Below are positions 25,671 through 34,600 of a stretch of DNA of 64,000 bases, piece by piece; within the stretch, counting starts at the first letter, position 1, and each line of letters starts with the position of its first letter. The DNA is from Colwellia sp. 1_MG-2023 (lineage in GTDB: Bacteria; Pseudomonadota; Gammaproteobacteria; Enterobacterales; Alteromonadaceae), in the NCBI RefSeq assembly GCF_030546755.1, contig NZ_JAUOPE010000003.1, forward strand, positions 295,829-359,828, written 5' to 3'. A model generated the notes under the pieces. That model did not search any database, was not told the DNA's origin, and saw nothing but the letters and a program-made list of their open reading frames with translations. Made by a program: the position numbers and the translations under genes.

Positions 25671-26333
25671 ATGGGTATGTTTTCACGTTTTACAGATATC
25701 GTTAATGCTAATTTAAATAGTATGTTAGATAAGGCAGAAGATCCTGAAAAAATGATCAAATTGATTATTCAGGAAATGGAAGAAACATTAGTAGAAGTTC
25801 GCTCTACCGCAGCAAAACATATTGCTGAGAAAAAAACCTTATCTCGTCAAATTAAAAGTGCGGAAAAAAATGTTGCGAATTGGCAAAACAAAGCAGAAAC
25901 CGCACTTGCTAAAGGACGTGACGATCTAGCTAAATCAGCTTTAGTTGAAAAGCATAAATGTCAAACGCAAATAGAGGCTTTATTAACTGAATTGACTGAA
26001 TTAGAAGAGTTTTTAGCATCAGTACAGAATGATGGCCAAAATCTACAAGATAAACTGGCTGAAGCGAAACGTCGTCAAGATGCTTATATACTGCGTCAAC
26101 AATCAGCACAAGTACGTTTAAAAGTGAGAGAAAAAGCTGCGGTTTATAACATTGAAGAAGCTATCAATAAGTTTGAACGTTACCAACAGAAAATTGATGA
26201 AGTTGAAGCGCAAGTAGAAGCTTATGATATGACTAGTAATCAAGATTTAACCAGTCAAATTAATGCATTAGAAGCTGATGAAACTATTGAAAAAGAGCTT
26301 GCAGAAATGAAAAAACAAGTTGTGAATGGCTAA
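25671..26333 (+). CDS. pspA: Phage shock protein A (PspA/IM30/ESCRT-III family)
   Basis: PspA binds stressed inner membrane and preserves the proton-motive force; in E. coli it also inhibits the activator PspF. The 220-residue protein begins with the amphipathic membrane helix MGMFSRFTDIVNANLNSMLDKAEDPEKM, then a long coiled-coil (about 40-185) with the usual GRDDLAKSAL segment. Family length is normal (E. coli 222). It is the second gene of a sigma-54-type operon: exported protein - pspA - small membrane protein - pspC - two further genes. Confidence 0.93.
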   Translation: MGMFSRFTDIVNANLNSMLDKAEDPEKMIKLIIQEMEETLVEVRSTAAKHIAEKKTLSRQIKSAEKNVANWQNKAETALAKGRDDLAKSALVEKHKCQTQIEALLTELTELEEFLASVQNDGQNLQDKLAEAKRRQDAYILRQQSAQVRLKVREKAAVYNIEEAINKFERYQQKIDEVEAQVEAYDMTSNQDLTSQINALEADETIEKELAEMKKQVVNG

Positions 26334-26351
26334 TTGCTATGGAGGTTTAAC

Positions 26352-26498
26352 ATGGCAATCTTAACTTGGTTCGGAGTTATCGCCATGTGTATAGCTCCAG
26401 CAATTATTATGTTTGTCGCTGCTGGAGTTATCTCAATTTACAAACATGCAACAGCATGGTTTACCAATAGAAATGAGGAAGTTGATCATGAGTTATGA
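26352..26498 (+). CDS. 48-residue membrane protein in the pspB position
   Basis: A short gene with an excellent ribosome site (GGAGG, 6 bases before ATG 26352). It encodes one hydrophobic segment (about residues 4-31, WFGVIAMCIAPAIIMFVAAG) and a charged tail (NRNEEVDHEL). It overlaps the start of pspC by 11 bases, indicating translational coupling. In canonical loci this place belongs to PspB, but PspB is about 75 residues with a C-terminal coiled coil that is absent here. It is best called PspB-like by position only. Confidence 0.75.
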   Translation: MAILTWFGVIAMCIAPAIIMFVAAGVISIYKHATAWFTNRNEEVDHEL

Positions 26499-26700
26499 AC
26501 GTCATTATTCAGTACATAAAACATTAACAAAAGATGTAATACATAAAAAATTATCAGGTGTTTGTGGTGGTATAGCCAATCATTATGAATTACCGCGATT
26601 AGGGGTAAGAATTGCGGCAGTAGTCGCGTTGTTTTCTTTTCCTGTTGTAACAGGTGTTGCATATATAGTTGCAGCTATGCTGTTGCCAACCCGCAAGTAA
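26488..26700 (+). CDS. pspC: PspC domain protein
   Basis: A 70-residue PspC-domain membrane protein: the N-terminal KKLSGVCGGIANHYELPRLGVRIAAV is the PspC signature, followed by a transmembrane helix (SFPVVTGVAYIVAAMLLP). PspC senses envelope stress and binds PspA. The start was set at ATG 26488 because GAGGAAG lies 6 bases upstream, inside the previous gene; the longer frame from 26413 would overlap that gene heavily. It lacks the cytoplasmic C-terminal extension of E. coli PspC (119 residues). Confidence 0.85.
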   Translation: MSYERHYSVHKTLTKDVIHKKLSGVCGGIANHYELPRLGVRIAAVVALFSFPVVTGVAYIVAAMLLPTRK

Positions 26701-26742
26701 AAGTAACACATCTTTTTTTATTTTGTTTATTAAGGAGCGAGT

Positions 26743-27084
26743 ATGTCATTTTTTAAATCGTTAATTTTAGCAATATTCGCGACCCTATTTTTAACCTATG
26801 TTTTAGGTACTAGCTTTATCGAAATGTTAGATATCGATGTCTATATGGACAATGAGTTAATTGAACCTTTAAAAGCAATTAGTATCTCAGCTGTAGTGGT
26901 AGTGATCTTAGTCTTATTAGCATTAGCTATTGTCTTGAGTGTTTTTGGCTCTTTGATTTTTATCGCTATGTTAATTTTAGGTGGGTTTGCGATGTTGATG
27001 ATAGGTGTTTTTTGGCCCATTTTCTTAATTGCAGGAATTATTTGGTTAATTGCTAGAGATAAGAAATCAGTGCAATATCAATAA
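26743..27084 (+). CDS. Membrane protein of the psp operon
   Basis: A 113-residue protein with hydrophobic segments at about 5-25, 46-72 and 74-106, probably three transmembrane helices, and a short basic end (ARDKKSVQYQ). It lies 42 bases after pspC with a ribosome site AAGGAG. No defined family is recognised; the position after pspABC-like genes suggests an accessory envelope-stress role, comparable in place but not in sequence to PspD. Confidence 0.65.
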   Translation: MSFFKSLILAIFATLFLTYVLGTSFIEMLDIDVYMDNELIEPLKAISISAVVVVILVLLALAIVLSVFGSLIFIAMLILGGFAMLMIGVFWPIFLIAGIIWLIARDKKSVQYQ

Positions 27085-27122
27085 ACCATCATATTTAAAG
27101 AATAATAAATACAGGAAGTAAA

Positions 27123-28100
27123 ATGAATAGAAAAATAATTGCCCTTAGTTTTGCCATGACATTAAGCTTTGCCAGTTATGCTGATTTCTCCGTTGTTAAT
27201 GACGCTTTAGAAGCTGGCGACCCTGTTGCTGCGGAACAAGTATTTACACAGCTTTCGAAAAAAGACAAAGCAAGTGTGCAAGGGCAAGTATTGGCTGGCC
27301 GCATAATGTTGGATAATGGTGAAAGTGAAGAGGCATTTGAACATTTCGAAGCGCTGCGTGATGATCACAGAGAAAATGTTGAGGTGAATTATTATCTTGG
27401 TTTAAGCGCTGTGATTATGGCGCAAAAAGCGAGTATTTTTTCAAAACTTGGATATGCCGAGGTCTTTCTTGAAGCCATGGAAAAAACAATTGCTTTGCAA
27501 CCTGATCACATTGACGCACTTAATACGTTAATAGGTTTTCATTTGGCCGCGCCGAGTATTGCAGGCGGAGATACCGAAAAAGCCTTAACGTATGCAAATC
27601 AGTTGAAAAAAGTTGACGCCGAACAAGGTATAGAACAATTAGCCAATGTTTACTGGCAAACAGAAAAAGCAGCACTCGCTGAACAAACATTACAAAAGGG
27701 GCTTGAAAAATTTCCTGAAAGCGCATCATTATATTTTACCCGTGCAACATCTTATATGAAGAATAAAGCTTGGGGTAAAGCACGAGACGATTTAAATTTA
27801 GCGATTAAATATGCGTCAAACGATAAAGATAAAAGCAGAGCCTTATATCAACAAGGTAAAACTTCTGCGGAATCTGGTGAAGAAATTGAGTTAGGTATTC
27901 GTGCATTATCGCAAGCATTGCCTTTGGCAGAGAAAGCATATAAACCTTGGATAGAATACCGATTAACGCAGTTATATATTCAAAATAAAAACTTTACGAA
28001 AGCCAAAGATACATTGTCTATGATCAATACCAGTGAAGATGACGATTTGAAAAGCAAAGTTAAAAAGTTGAAAAAGAAACTGAAAAAATTAACGAGTTAA
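27123..28100 (+). CDS. Exported TPR-repeat protein
   Basis: A 325-residue protein with a signal peptide (ends SFASYA) and tetratricopeptide-like helical repeats throughout (for example VLAGRIMLDNGESEEAFEHF, ASLYFTRATSYMKNKAWGKA, WIEYRLTQLYIQNKNFTKA). It ends in a lysine-rich tail. TPR proteins act as scaffolds, here in the periplasm. It is the last gene before the terminator at 28111-28143 and is probably part of the psp transcript, 38 bases after the previous gene. No enzyme motif is present. Confidence 0.82.
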   Translation: MNRKIIALSFAMTLSFASYADFSVVNDALEAGDPVAAEQVFTQLSKKDKASVQGQVLAGRIMLDNGESEEAFEHFEALRDDHRENVEVNYYLGLSAVIMAQKASIFSKLGYAEVFLEAMEKTIALQPDHIDALNTLIGFHLAAPSIAGGDTEKALTYANQLKKVDAEQGIEQLANVYWQTEKAALAEQTLQKGLEKFPESASLYFTRATSYMKNKAWGKARDDLNLAIKYASNDKDKSRALYQQGKTSAESGEEIELGIRALSQALPLAEKAYKPWIEYRLTQLYIQNKNFTKAKDTLSMINTSEDDDLKSKVKKLKKKLKKLTS

Positions 28101-28110
28101 GCAAACTAAA

Positions 28111-28143
28111 AAATAGAAGCCAGCCTAGCTTGCTTCTATTTTA
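28111..28143. terminator. Bidirectional terminator between the psp operon and the enoyl-CoA hydratase gene
   Basis: A 10-bp stem AAATAGAAGC/GCTTCTATTT has an 11-base loop, with T-rich flanks on the plus side and A-rich flanks on the other. Confidence 0.75.
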
Positions 28144-28193
28144 AATGTTAGCCAATGATTGCTAATGTTTTGAAATACGCGAGTTGAAAACAA

Positions 28194-28934
28194 TTAATTG
28201 AAGAAAGATGCAAGAATTTTTTTACAGGTATCTGTTTTTACTAATCGGGCAAATTCGACACCTTCTTTTTCAATAGCTGATAATACTTTGATTTGCATTG
28301 CTTCTTTCATTAAAGCTCTACTTGTTTGTGTTGCATCAGCAGGTAAGCTAGCAATGTTATTAGCGGTTGCTTTGGCTGTTGACAATAGTTCATCTGCAGG
28401 ACAAATGGCATTTGCAATACCGTAATTTTGCGCTTGTTGACCAGTAAATAAGTTACCTAAAACTAATAGTTCAAAGGCTTTATTGTGGCCAATGCGAAAA
28501 GGTAATAACACACTGGATGCTGCTTCTGGGCATAAACCCAGTTGAGAGAAGGGCAATTTAAATTTTGCGTCTTCTGTTGTAAATACCATATCGCAATGTA
28601 ATAACATGGTTGTACCAATACCTACGGCTGGGCCTGCGACTGCTGCGACAATTGGCTTGGTAAATTTAGCTAATGTCTTAACAAAAGCAAATGCGGCTAG
28701 TTCTTCTTGGCTGTCGGCATGCTCAAGAAAATCGGCAAGGTCATTACCAGCACAAAAACAGTGCTCGTTACCTTGTATCAACACGCAATGAACAGAGGCG
28801 TTTGTTTCTGCATGATTAAAGGTTTCGCATAATGTTTGATACATCACTGTATTCAAAGCATTTTTTTTATCAAAACGATTTAAAGTGATCGTTAAAACAT
28901 TATTTTCTATTTCTGAGAGAATTAAGTTATCCAT
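28194..28934 (-). CDS. Enoyl-CoA hydratase/isomerase family protein
   Basis: A 246-residue crotonase. The opening NNVLTITLNRFDKKNALN, the oxyanion-hole segment HCFCAGNDLADF and AVAGPAVGIGTTMLLHCDMVF are typical, with Glu in GLCPEAASS at the usual catalytic position. The N-terminal third and the GND motif resemble PaaG/YfcX-like or ECI-type members, so hydratase and isomerase cannot be told apart. It is a single gene on the minus strand, divergent from the copper-chaperone gene. Confidence 0.85.
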   Translation of the reverse strand: MDNLILSEIENNVLTITLNRFDKKNALNTVMYQTLCETFNHAETNASVHCVLIQGNEHCFCAGNDLADFLEHADSQEELAAFAFVKTLAKFTKPIVAAVAGPAVGIGTTMLLHCDMVFTTEDAKFKLPFSQLGLCPEAASSVLLPFRIGHNKAFELLVLGNLFTGQQAQNYGIANAICPADELLSTAKATANNIASLPADATQTSRALMKEAMQIKVLSAIEKEGVEFARLVKTDTCKKILASFFN

Positions 28935-29001
28935 TTGTTTTTAGCTTAGTTACAATACCAAGGTAACAATAATATGGATAAATATGGATGTATAGCACCG
29001 A

Positions 29002-29493
29002 ATGAAAAAATTAACTTATCAAATAAAAAAACGCACGTCACTGCTTTCCTTAATTGGTAGTTTACTATTTAGTTTTACGGCTTTTGCGGCTGACGTGACT
29101 ATCGAACAAGGCTATATTCGCGCAACTATACCAGGCACAAATGTTTCTTCTGCCTATATGGAAATAAAAAATACAACTAATGAAGATATAGTACTCATTG
29201 GCGCAACCAGTAAAGTAAGTGACCGTATTGAAATTCATGAACATGTGATGAGCGGTGAAATGATGCGTATGCAACAGCGAGAAGCTCTAACTATTGCCGC
29301 TAACGATCAAGTGGTTCTTCAGCCATCTGGTTATCATTTAATGATATTTAATTTAGCAGAGCCATTAAAAGTGAATGATAATGTTGAGTTAACGCTACAA
29401 TTTTCAAATAAAAGAGACATCAGTATTTCATTACCTGTACAAAGCATTAAACGTAAAAAGCAAAAAGAAACAGCTCATCATCACCATCATTAG
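29002..29493 (+). CDS. PCu(A)C copper chaperone with C-terminal histidine tail
   Basis: A periplasmic copper-delivery protein (former DUF461), 163 residues. It has a basic N-terminus and signal peptide (LLSLIGSLLFSFTAFAA), then the cupredoxin-like domain with the copper site His/Met pattern: IEIHEHVMSGEMMRM and, about 50 residues on, GYHLMIF. The protein ends in five histidines after a KRKKQKE stretch, likely an extra metal-binding tail. PCu(A)C proteins help load copper into cytochrome c oxidase. It forms an operon with the DUF2333 and outer-membrane genes (10- and 5-base gaps). Confidence 0.88.
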   Translation: MKKLTYQIKKRTSLLSLIGSLLFSFTAFAADVTIEQGYIRATIPGTNVSSAYMEIKNTTNEDIVLIGATSKVSDRIEIHEHVMSGEMMRMQQREALTIAANDQVVLQPSGYHLMIFNLAEPLKVNDNVELTLQFSNKRDISISLPVQSIKRKKQKETAHHHHH

Positions 29494-29502
29494 GAGCATA
29501 TT

Positions 29503-30495
29503 ATGAAGACGAATTTTACCATGAAGTCCGTTAGCTCAGTAGTTATCGGTATCTTCTTAGCATTATATTTATTAGGTGTTTATTGGGGATTTGAACCTGA
29601 TGAATTTGATATTCACAGTGAAGTCACCAAAGCCGCAACAGCGGAAAATGTGACACCTGTTGTTGGATATACCACAACGACAGCGCTGATTTTAGTCAGT
29701 GAAACCTTATTAAATAAACCCGGCGGATATTTAGCAAATGATGCATTACCACCTTCAGTATTTCTAGATAATATTCCTTCATGGGAGTTTGGCGCCCTAG
29801 AAATGGTACGAGATATGGCACTTGTAATGCGACAAGAATTTAGTCGTTCACAATCGCAGTCTCTTGAAAATTCACATTTAAAAGTTGCACAACCGCAATT
29901 CAATATTGATCATACTTCCTGGGCAATGCCAAGCGCAGAAAGTGAATATCAAAAAGCGGTTGATGCTTTATATGCTTATCGTAAAGCACTCACTGATGTG
30001 AACAGCCAATCAGCGCAGTTTTATGCGCGTGCAGATAATTTAAGAGATTGGTTACAGGAAGTAACTAAACGCTTAGGAAGTTATTCGCAAAGGTTAAGTG
30101 CAAGTGTTGGCAGAGAACAATTGAACGTAGATTTAGCTGGCGATAATGTTGCTCAGCAATCAACGTATTCCTCGGCAAATCTGCAGCTGAAAACGAGTTG
30201 GTGGAAAATAGACAATGAGTTTTATGAGGCTCGCGGGGCATGTTGGGCGCTGTTACACTTTTTGCGTGCCATTGAAATAGACTTTAATGATGTGTTGGCC
30301 AAGAAAAATGCCAAAGTCAGTGTTCAGCAAATTATCAGAGAACTTGAAGCCAGCCAAGAAGCCATTTGGAGTCCAATAGTATTAAATGGTAGTGGTTTCG
30401 GTTTACTTGCCAACCATTCTTTAGTCATGGCTAATTATATTTCACGCGCTAATGCCGCATTAATCGATTTAAACGACTTATTAAGTCAAGGATAA
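29503..30495 (+). CDS. DUF2333 family membrane-anchored protein
   Basis: The 330-residue protein has one N-terminal transmembrane helix (VSSVVIGIFLALYLLGVYWG) and a large periplasmic alpha-helical part, in agreement with DUF2333 (TTTALILVSETLLNKPGGYLANDALPP is the family signature region). The function is unknown. It sits between the copper chaperone and an outer-membrane beta-barrel protein, 5 bases before the latter, so the three are cotranscribed. The association with an outer-membrane protein suggests an envelope role. Confidence 0.85.
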   Translation: MKTNFTMKSVSSVVIGIFLALYLLGVYWGFEPDEFDIHSEVTKAATAENVTPVVGYTTTTALILVSETLLNKPGGYLANDALPPSVFLDNIPSWEFGALEMVRDMALVMRQEFSRSQSQSLENSHLKVAQPQFNIDHTSWAMPSAESEYQKAVDALYAYRKALTDVNSQSAQFYARADNLRDWLQEVTKRLGSYSQRLSASVGREQLNVDLAGDNVAQQSTYSSANLQLKTSWWKIDNEFYEARGACWALLHFLRAIEIDFNDVLAKKNAKVSVQQIIRELEASQEAIWSPIVLNGSGFGLLANHSLVMANYISRANAALIDLNDLLSQG

Positions 30496-30499
30496 ACAA

Positions 30500-31324
30500 A
30501 TGAAAAAAGCTTTACTTACCGCCAGTGTGTTCACTTTATTAAGTGGTATTGCACAAGCAGATACACTTGCTGGTTTATATATTGGTGGACAAGTTTGGGA
30601 TACTGAAGCAACGGGTATTTTTGGTGAGAGCAATAATCAAGTTAATTTTAATTTGTCAGACAAACAACAAGGAAGCTACTTTATTGCCGTTGAGCATCCA
30701 ATTCCTTTTATTCCCAATGCTAAAATTGCGAAAACTTCTCTCGAAACTCAAGGTAACACTACTCTTGATAGAGAAATAACCTTTGATGATAATACTTTTA
30801 TTGAAGGTAGCGTGGTTGATGCGGGTTTTAATGTTAGTTATGTTGATTACACTTTATATTATGAATTATTTGATAACGGGCTTTTTTCATTTGATATAGG
30901 TTTAACCGGCCGAGATTTTAATGGCGATGTTACCGTTACCGGACCAACAATTTCTGTTGATAATGAAGATGACTGTCCTGAAACGCCTCAAGGCGATATT
31001 TGCCCATCACCAGACGGCACTTATACGCCAGAAGGGATAATCAAAACCGATGAAATTGTGCCTATGCTTTATGCTTCAACGATTGTTGGTTTACCTTTTA
31101 CGGGGTTCAATATATTTGCTGAGGGTAACTTTTTGTCAATTGATGATCATACGCTTTATGATTACCAAGCAGGTTTAAGTTATGAGCTAGTTGATAACCT
31201 TGCCATTGATGTCAATATAACGTTAGGTTATCGATCAGTTAAGTTAGCGCTAGAAGATTTAAGTAATTTATATTCAGATCTTGAATTTAAAGGAGCGTTT
31301 GTTGGCGCTGTTGTGCATTTTTAG
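30500..31324 (+). CDS. TIGR04219 family outer membrane beta-barrel protein
   Basis: A 274-residue protein with a signal peptide (ends IAQA, about residue 20), then alternating amphipathic strands and a final strand ending in aromatic Phe (VGAVVHF), the outer-membrane insertion signal. The opening DTLAGLYIGGQVWDTEATG is that of the TIGR04219 family. The family function is unknown. A Cys pair (CPETPQGDIC) in an extracellular-type loop near residue 160 may form a disulfide. It is the last gene before the strong terminator at 31361-31391. Confidence 0.85.
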   Translation: MKKALLTASVFTLLSGIAQADTLAGLYIGGQVWDTEATGIFGESNNQVNFNLSDKQQGSYFIAVEHPIPFIPNAKIAKTSLETQGNTTLDREITFDDNTFIEGSVVDAGFNVSYVDYTLYYELFDNGLFSFDIGLTGRDFNGDVTVTGPTISVDNEDDCPETPQGDICPSPDGTYTPEGIIKTDEIVPMLYASTIVGLPFTGFNIFAEGNFLSIDDHTLYDYQAGLSYELVDNLAIDVNITLGYRSVKLALEDLSNLYSDLEFKGAFVGAVVHF

Positions 31325-31360
31325 TTGCTAATATCCACTGTACACTCAATTATTTTTTAT

Positions 31361-31391
31361 AAAGGCATGGATAAACACCATGCCTTTTTTA
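31361..31391 (+). terminator. Intrinsic terminator of the copper-chaperone operon
   Basis: A stem AAAGGCATGG/CCATGCCTTT is followed by a T-run, 37 bases after the stop of the outer-membrane protein gene. Confidence 0.92.
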
Positions 31392-31606
31392 TTCTTATTT
31401 AGTTGGTAAATCACGTCTATCATAATTAATAAATATAACTGTTAACAAAACGTGACAGTTGTTAATGCCATGTAAACTTTATCTCTGTTATCGTTTGTAT
31501 TTTCTTTACATAAATGTGTATATTTAAGTAATGCTCAAAATAAATTGAGCAAATATCATCTAATAATAAATTTTATTCTAATCTAATAATGATAATAGGG
31601 ACTTGT

Positions 31607-34600
31607 ATGAATTTTAATAAATCGATAGTTGCCACTTTTGTTGGTGCAGCTATTAGTTCAGTGGCGCTTAATGCTGTTGCTGCTGACACTCATAATATGC
31701 CAATGTATAAATCTTTTGATAATGTGCTTACGAAAAAACAAGCAAATCGTTCAAATGTAGCAACAGTAAGCGGCATGCAAAATCAATTTGATGCTCAATT
31801 AGGAAAAGCAACGTTTCAATGGGCTCAGGTAAATCAAAGCAAGCCTGATTTAGGCGCTATTGCTGCAGAACAACAATTAGCGGTTGCTGCAGACTTCTAC
31901 CTCAATAAATTAATCGGTCAATCATCAGTAAAAAACTCGGTGGTTCAAACGTTTCTAGCTAATCAACATGATACAGGTCGCGGTGCTAAAATTGCGAAAT
32001 ACAAGCAAGAAGTTGCTGGCATAGAAGTTTTTAATCGTGAATTTAATGTCATGATGGATCCACAGTTTAATTTAGTTGCTTCTTCTGGTTACCTCGCAGA
32101 TAGTGCAAGTCAGCATGTATCTTCAGTAATTAAAGACCTACCTAATGCATTTGGCGATTCATCAAACGCAGTAAATGCTGCTTTTGCTGAAATGGGTGGT
32201 GATGCTAAAACAATAAAATTAGTTAAGCAGGAAACAATAGGAAGTTATGAGAAATTTACTGCTGATAACTTAGCAAACGGTAAACAATTAATAGGATCAC
32301 CAAGAGCTAAAAAAGTATTCTTTGAATTGAAAGGAAATTTAATTCCTGCACATTATGTAGAACTTAAAACGGGTAATGTTGATACCGTTGAAGCTGATTA
32401 TTATAGCTATATTGTTTCTGCTAAAACTGGCGAAATTTTATTCAAGAAAAATTTAACCAGTCATGCTGAAGACTTTAATTATCGTGTATACGCTGAAGAA
32501 GGTGGTCGTCCTTGGGATAGCCCTCATGGCAACAATATTCCCCAAGCTGAAGGTGCTGAATACAATGCATATTTAAGTGCTGAGTACCTAATGGCGCCGA
32601 TGGTCAGTTTAAGTTCTGGCCCTATTAGTACAGGAGATGCTTGGTTAGCTGATGATGCCACTACAACGCAAGGTAATAACGTTTCTGCCTATGTTGATGC
32701 TATCGCACCAGATGGTTTAACTAATGGTGATTATACTGCTGAAACGACCAGTGATTTCACGTTTGATTATAGTTATGACAAAGAACAAGCTGAATATTCA
32801 TTAGATAACAGAAAAGCCGCGATTGTAAATTTATTTTACTTAAATAATTACCTTCATGATGATTATTACGACCATGGTTTTGACGAAGCTTCAGGTAATG
32901 CTCAAAACGATAACTATGGTCGTGGCGGTGAAGAAGGTGATGCGTTAAGAGCTGAAGTTCAAGATAATTCTGGTTTTGATAATGCCAATATGAGTACGCC
33001 TGCTGATGGTAGTTCACCGCGCATGCAAATGTACCTATGGGAAACAACTCAAGCCGTTAATGGCGTTGATTTTGGTGTTACTGTGTCATCACATCCTGAG
33101 TTAGGTGTGTTGGATATTATCCAATTTGCCAGCTTTGGCCCGGATGTATTTGAAGTGTCAGGCGATCTGGTTCGTATTGAAGATGGTACGGATCCAATTA
33201 GAGATGGTTGTGAAGCAGCGGTAAATGGCGCTGAAATTGCGGGTAAAATTGCGATTATTGATCGCGGAGCTTGTAACTTTACTCAGAAAGTTAAAAACGC
33301 TCAAGACGTTGGAGCAATCGCAGTATTAATTGCCAATAATACAGATGACGGTACTCCTGCACCTATGGGCGGCGCTGATGATACTGTAACTATTCCAAGT
33401 ATGGGGATTAACTTTAGCGAAGGTGCTGCTTTCTATGAGTTACTTGATGCAAATGAAACTGTTTCAATTTCAATGTTCAAAAATGACTTAACTCGTACGT
33501 TTAAAGCAAGTACTTGGGATAACGGCATTGTTGCACACGAATGGGGTCACTATATCAGTAACCGTTTAGTAGGTAATAGTTCTGGTTTAAGTAACTTCCA
33601 GGGTCGTGCAATGGGTGAAGGCTGGGGTGATTTCCACGCGTTATTATTGCTATCTGAAGAAAAAGATACAGCCGTTCTAGGTAACGAAAACTACGATGGC
33701 GCTTATTCATCGACGTCTTATGTAGCACCATTTACTTCAGGCATTCGTCGTGCTCCTTATTCTACTAACATGGAAATCAATCCATTGTCATTTAGACATA
33801 TTGAGTCAGGCATGGGTGCTGATGTTGGTTTACCAGGAACAAATGTGGCTTCTCCACATGCTGCTGGTGAAGTTTGGGCAGCGACACTTTGGGATGCTTT
33901 TGTTGCTTTAGCTAATGACGATAGCCATAGTTTTGTTGAAGCTAAGAACTTAATGAAGGATTACTTAGTTGCCGGTTATAAGATGACGCCTATGGCGCCT
34001 ACTTATACTGAAGCACGTGATGCTATCTTAGCGGCAGCCTATGCAAATGACGTAGCCGATTATAAATTAATTTTAGCTGCATTTGCTAAGCGTGGTATGG
34101 GTATTGGAGCTATTTCACCAGATCGTTCTTCAGTTGATAATACGGGTGTTGTTGAATCATTTGAAACTGATTTATCTGTTTTCAATGTTACCTCTCATAG
34201 CTTAAACCTAGATTATGAAGGTATGATGACAGGTTACTGTTCATTAGATGGTATTTTAGATAAAGGCGAAACTGGGACGGCTTCATTTACAGTACGTAAT
34301 ACTGGTAGCAAGGCTTTATCTGGTGTGACAGGTGTTATTGAAGTAGTGAGTGGTCATGATGTGACTTTTGCTAATGATGGTGTTGTCACATTTGGTGATG
34401 TTGCTATTTTAGACTCAGCAACAAGCGCACCAATTGAGTTTACTTTGAATGATGCCGGAACTGGTGATGATTTAGAGCTTAAAGTGACTTTCCCTGATCT
34501 TGAAGATGGCGCTCTAGCGAATGATTATAACTTGGGCATGATTGTAAACATTGATTTTGAAGAAATTGAATTTACTAATTCAACTCAAGTTAATTCGTTT

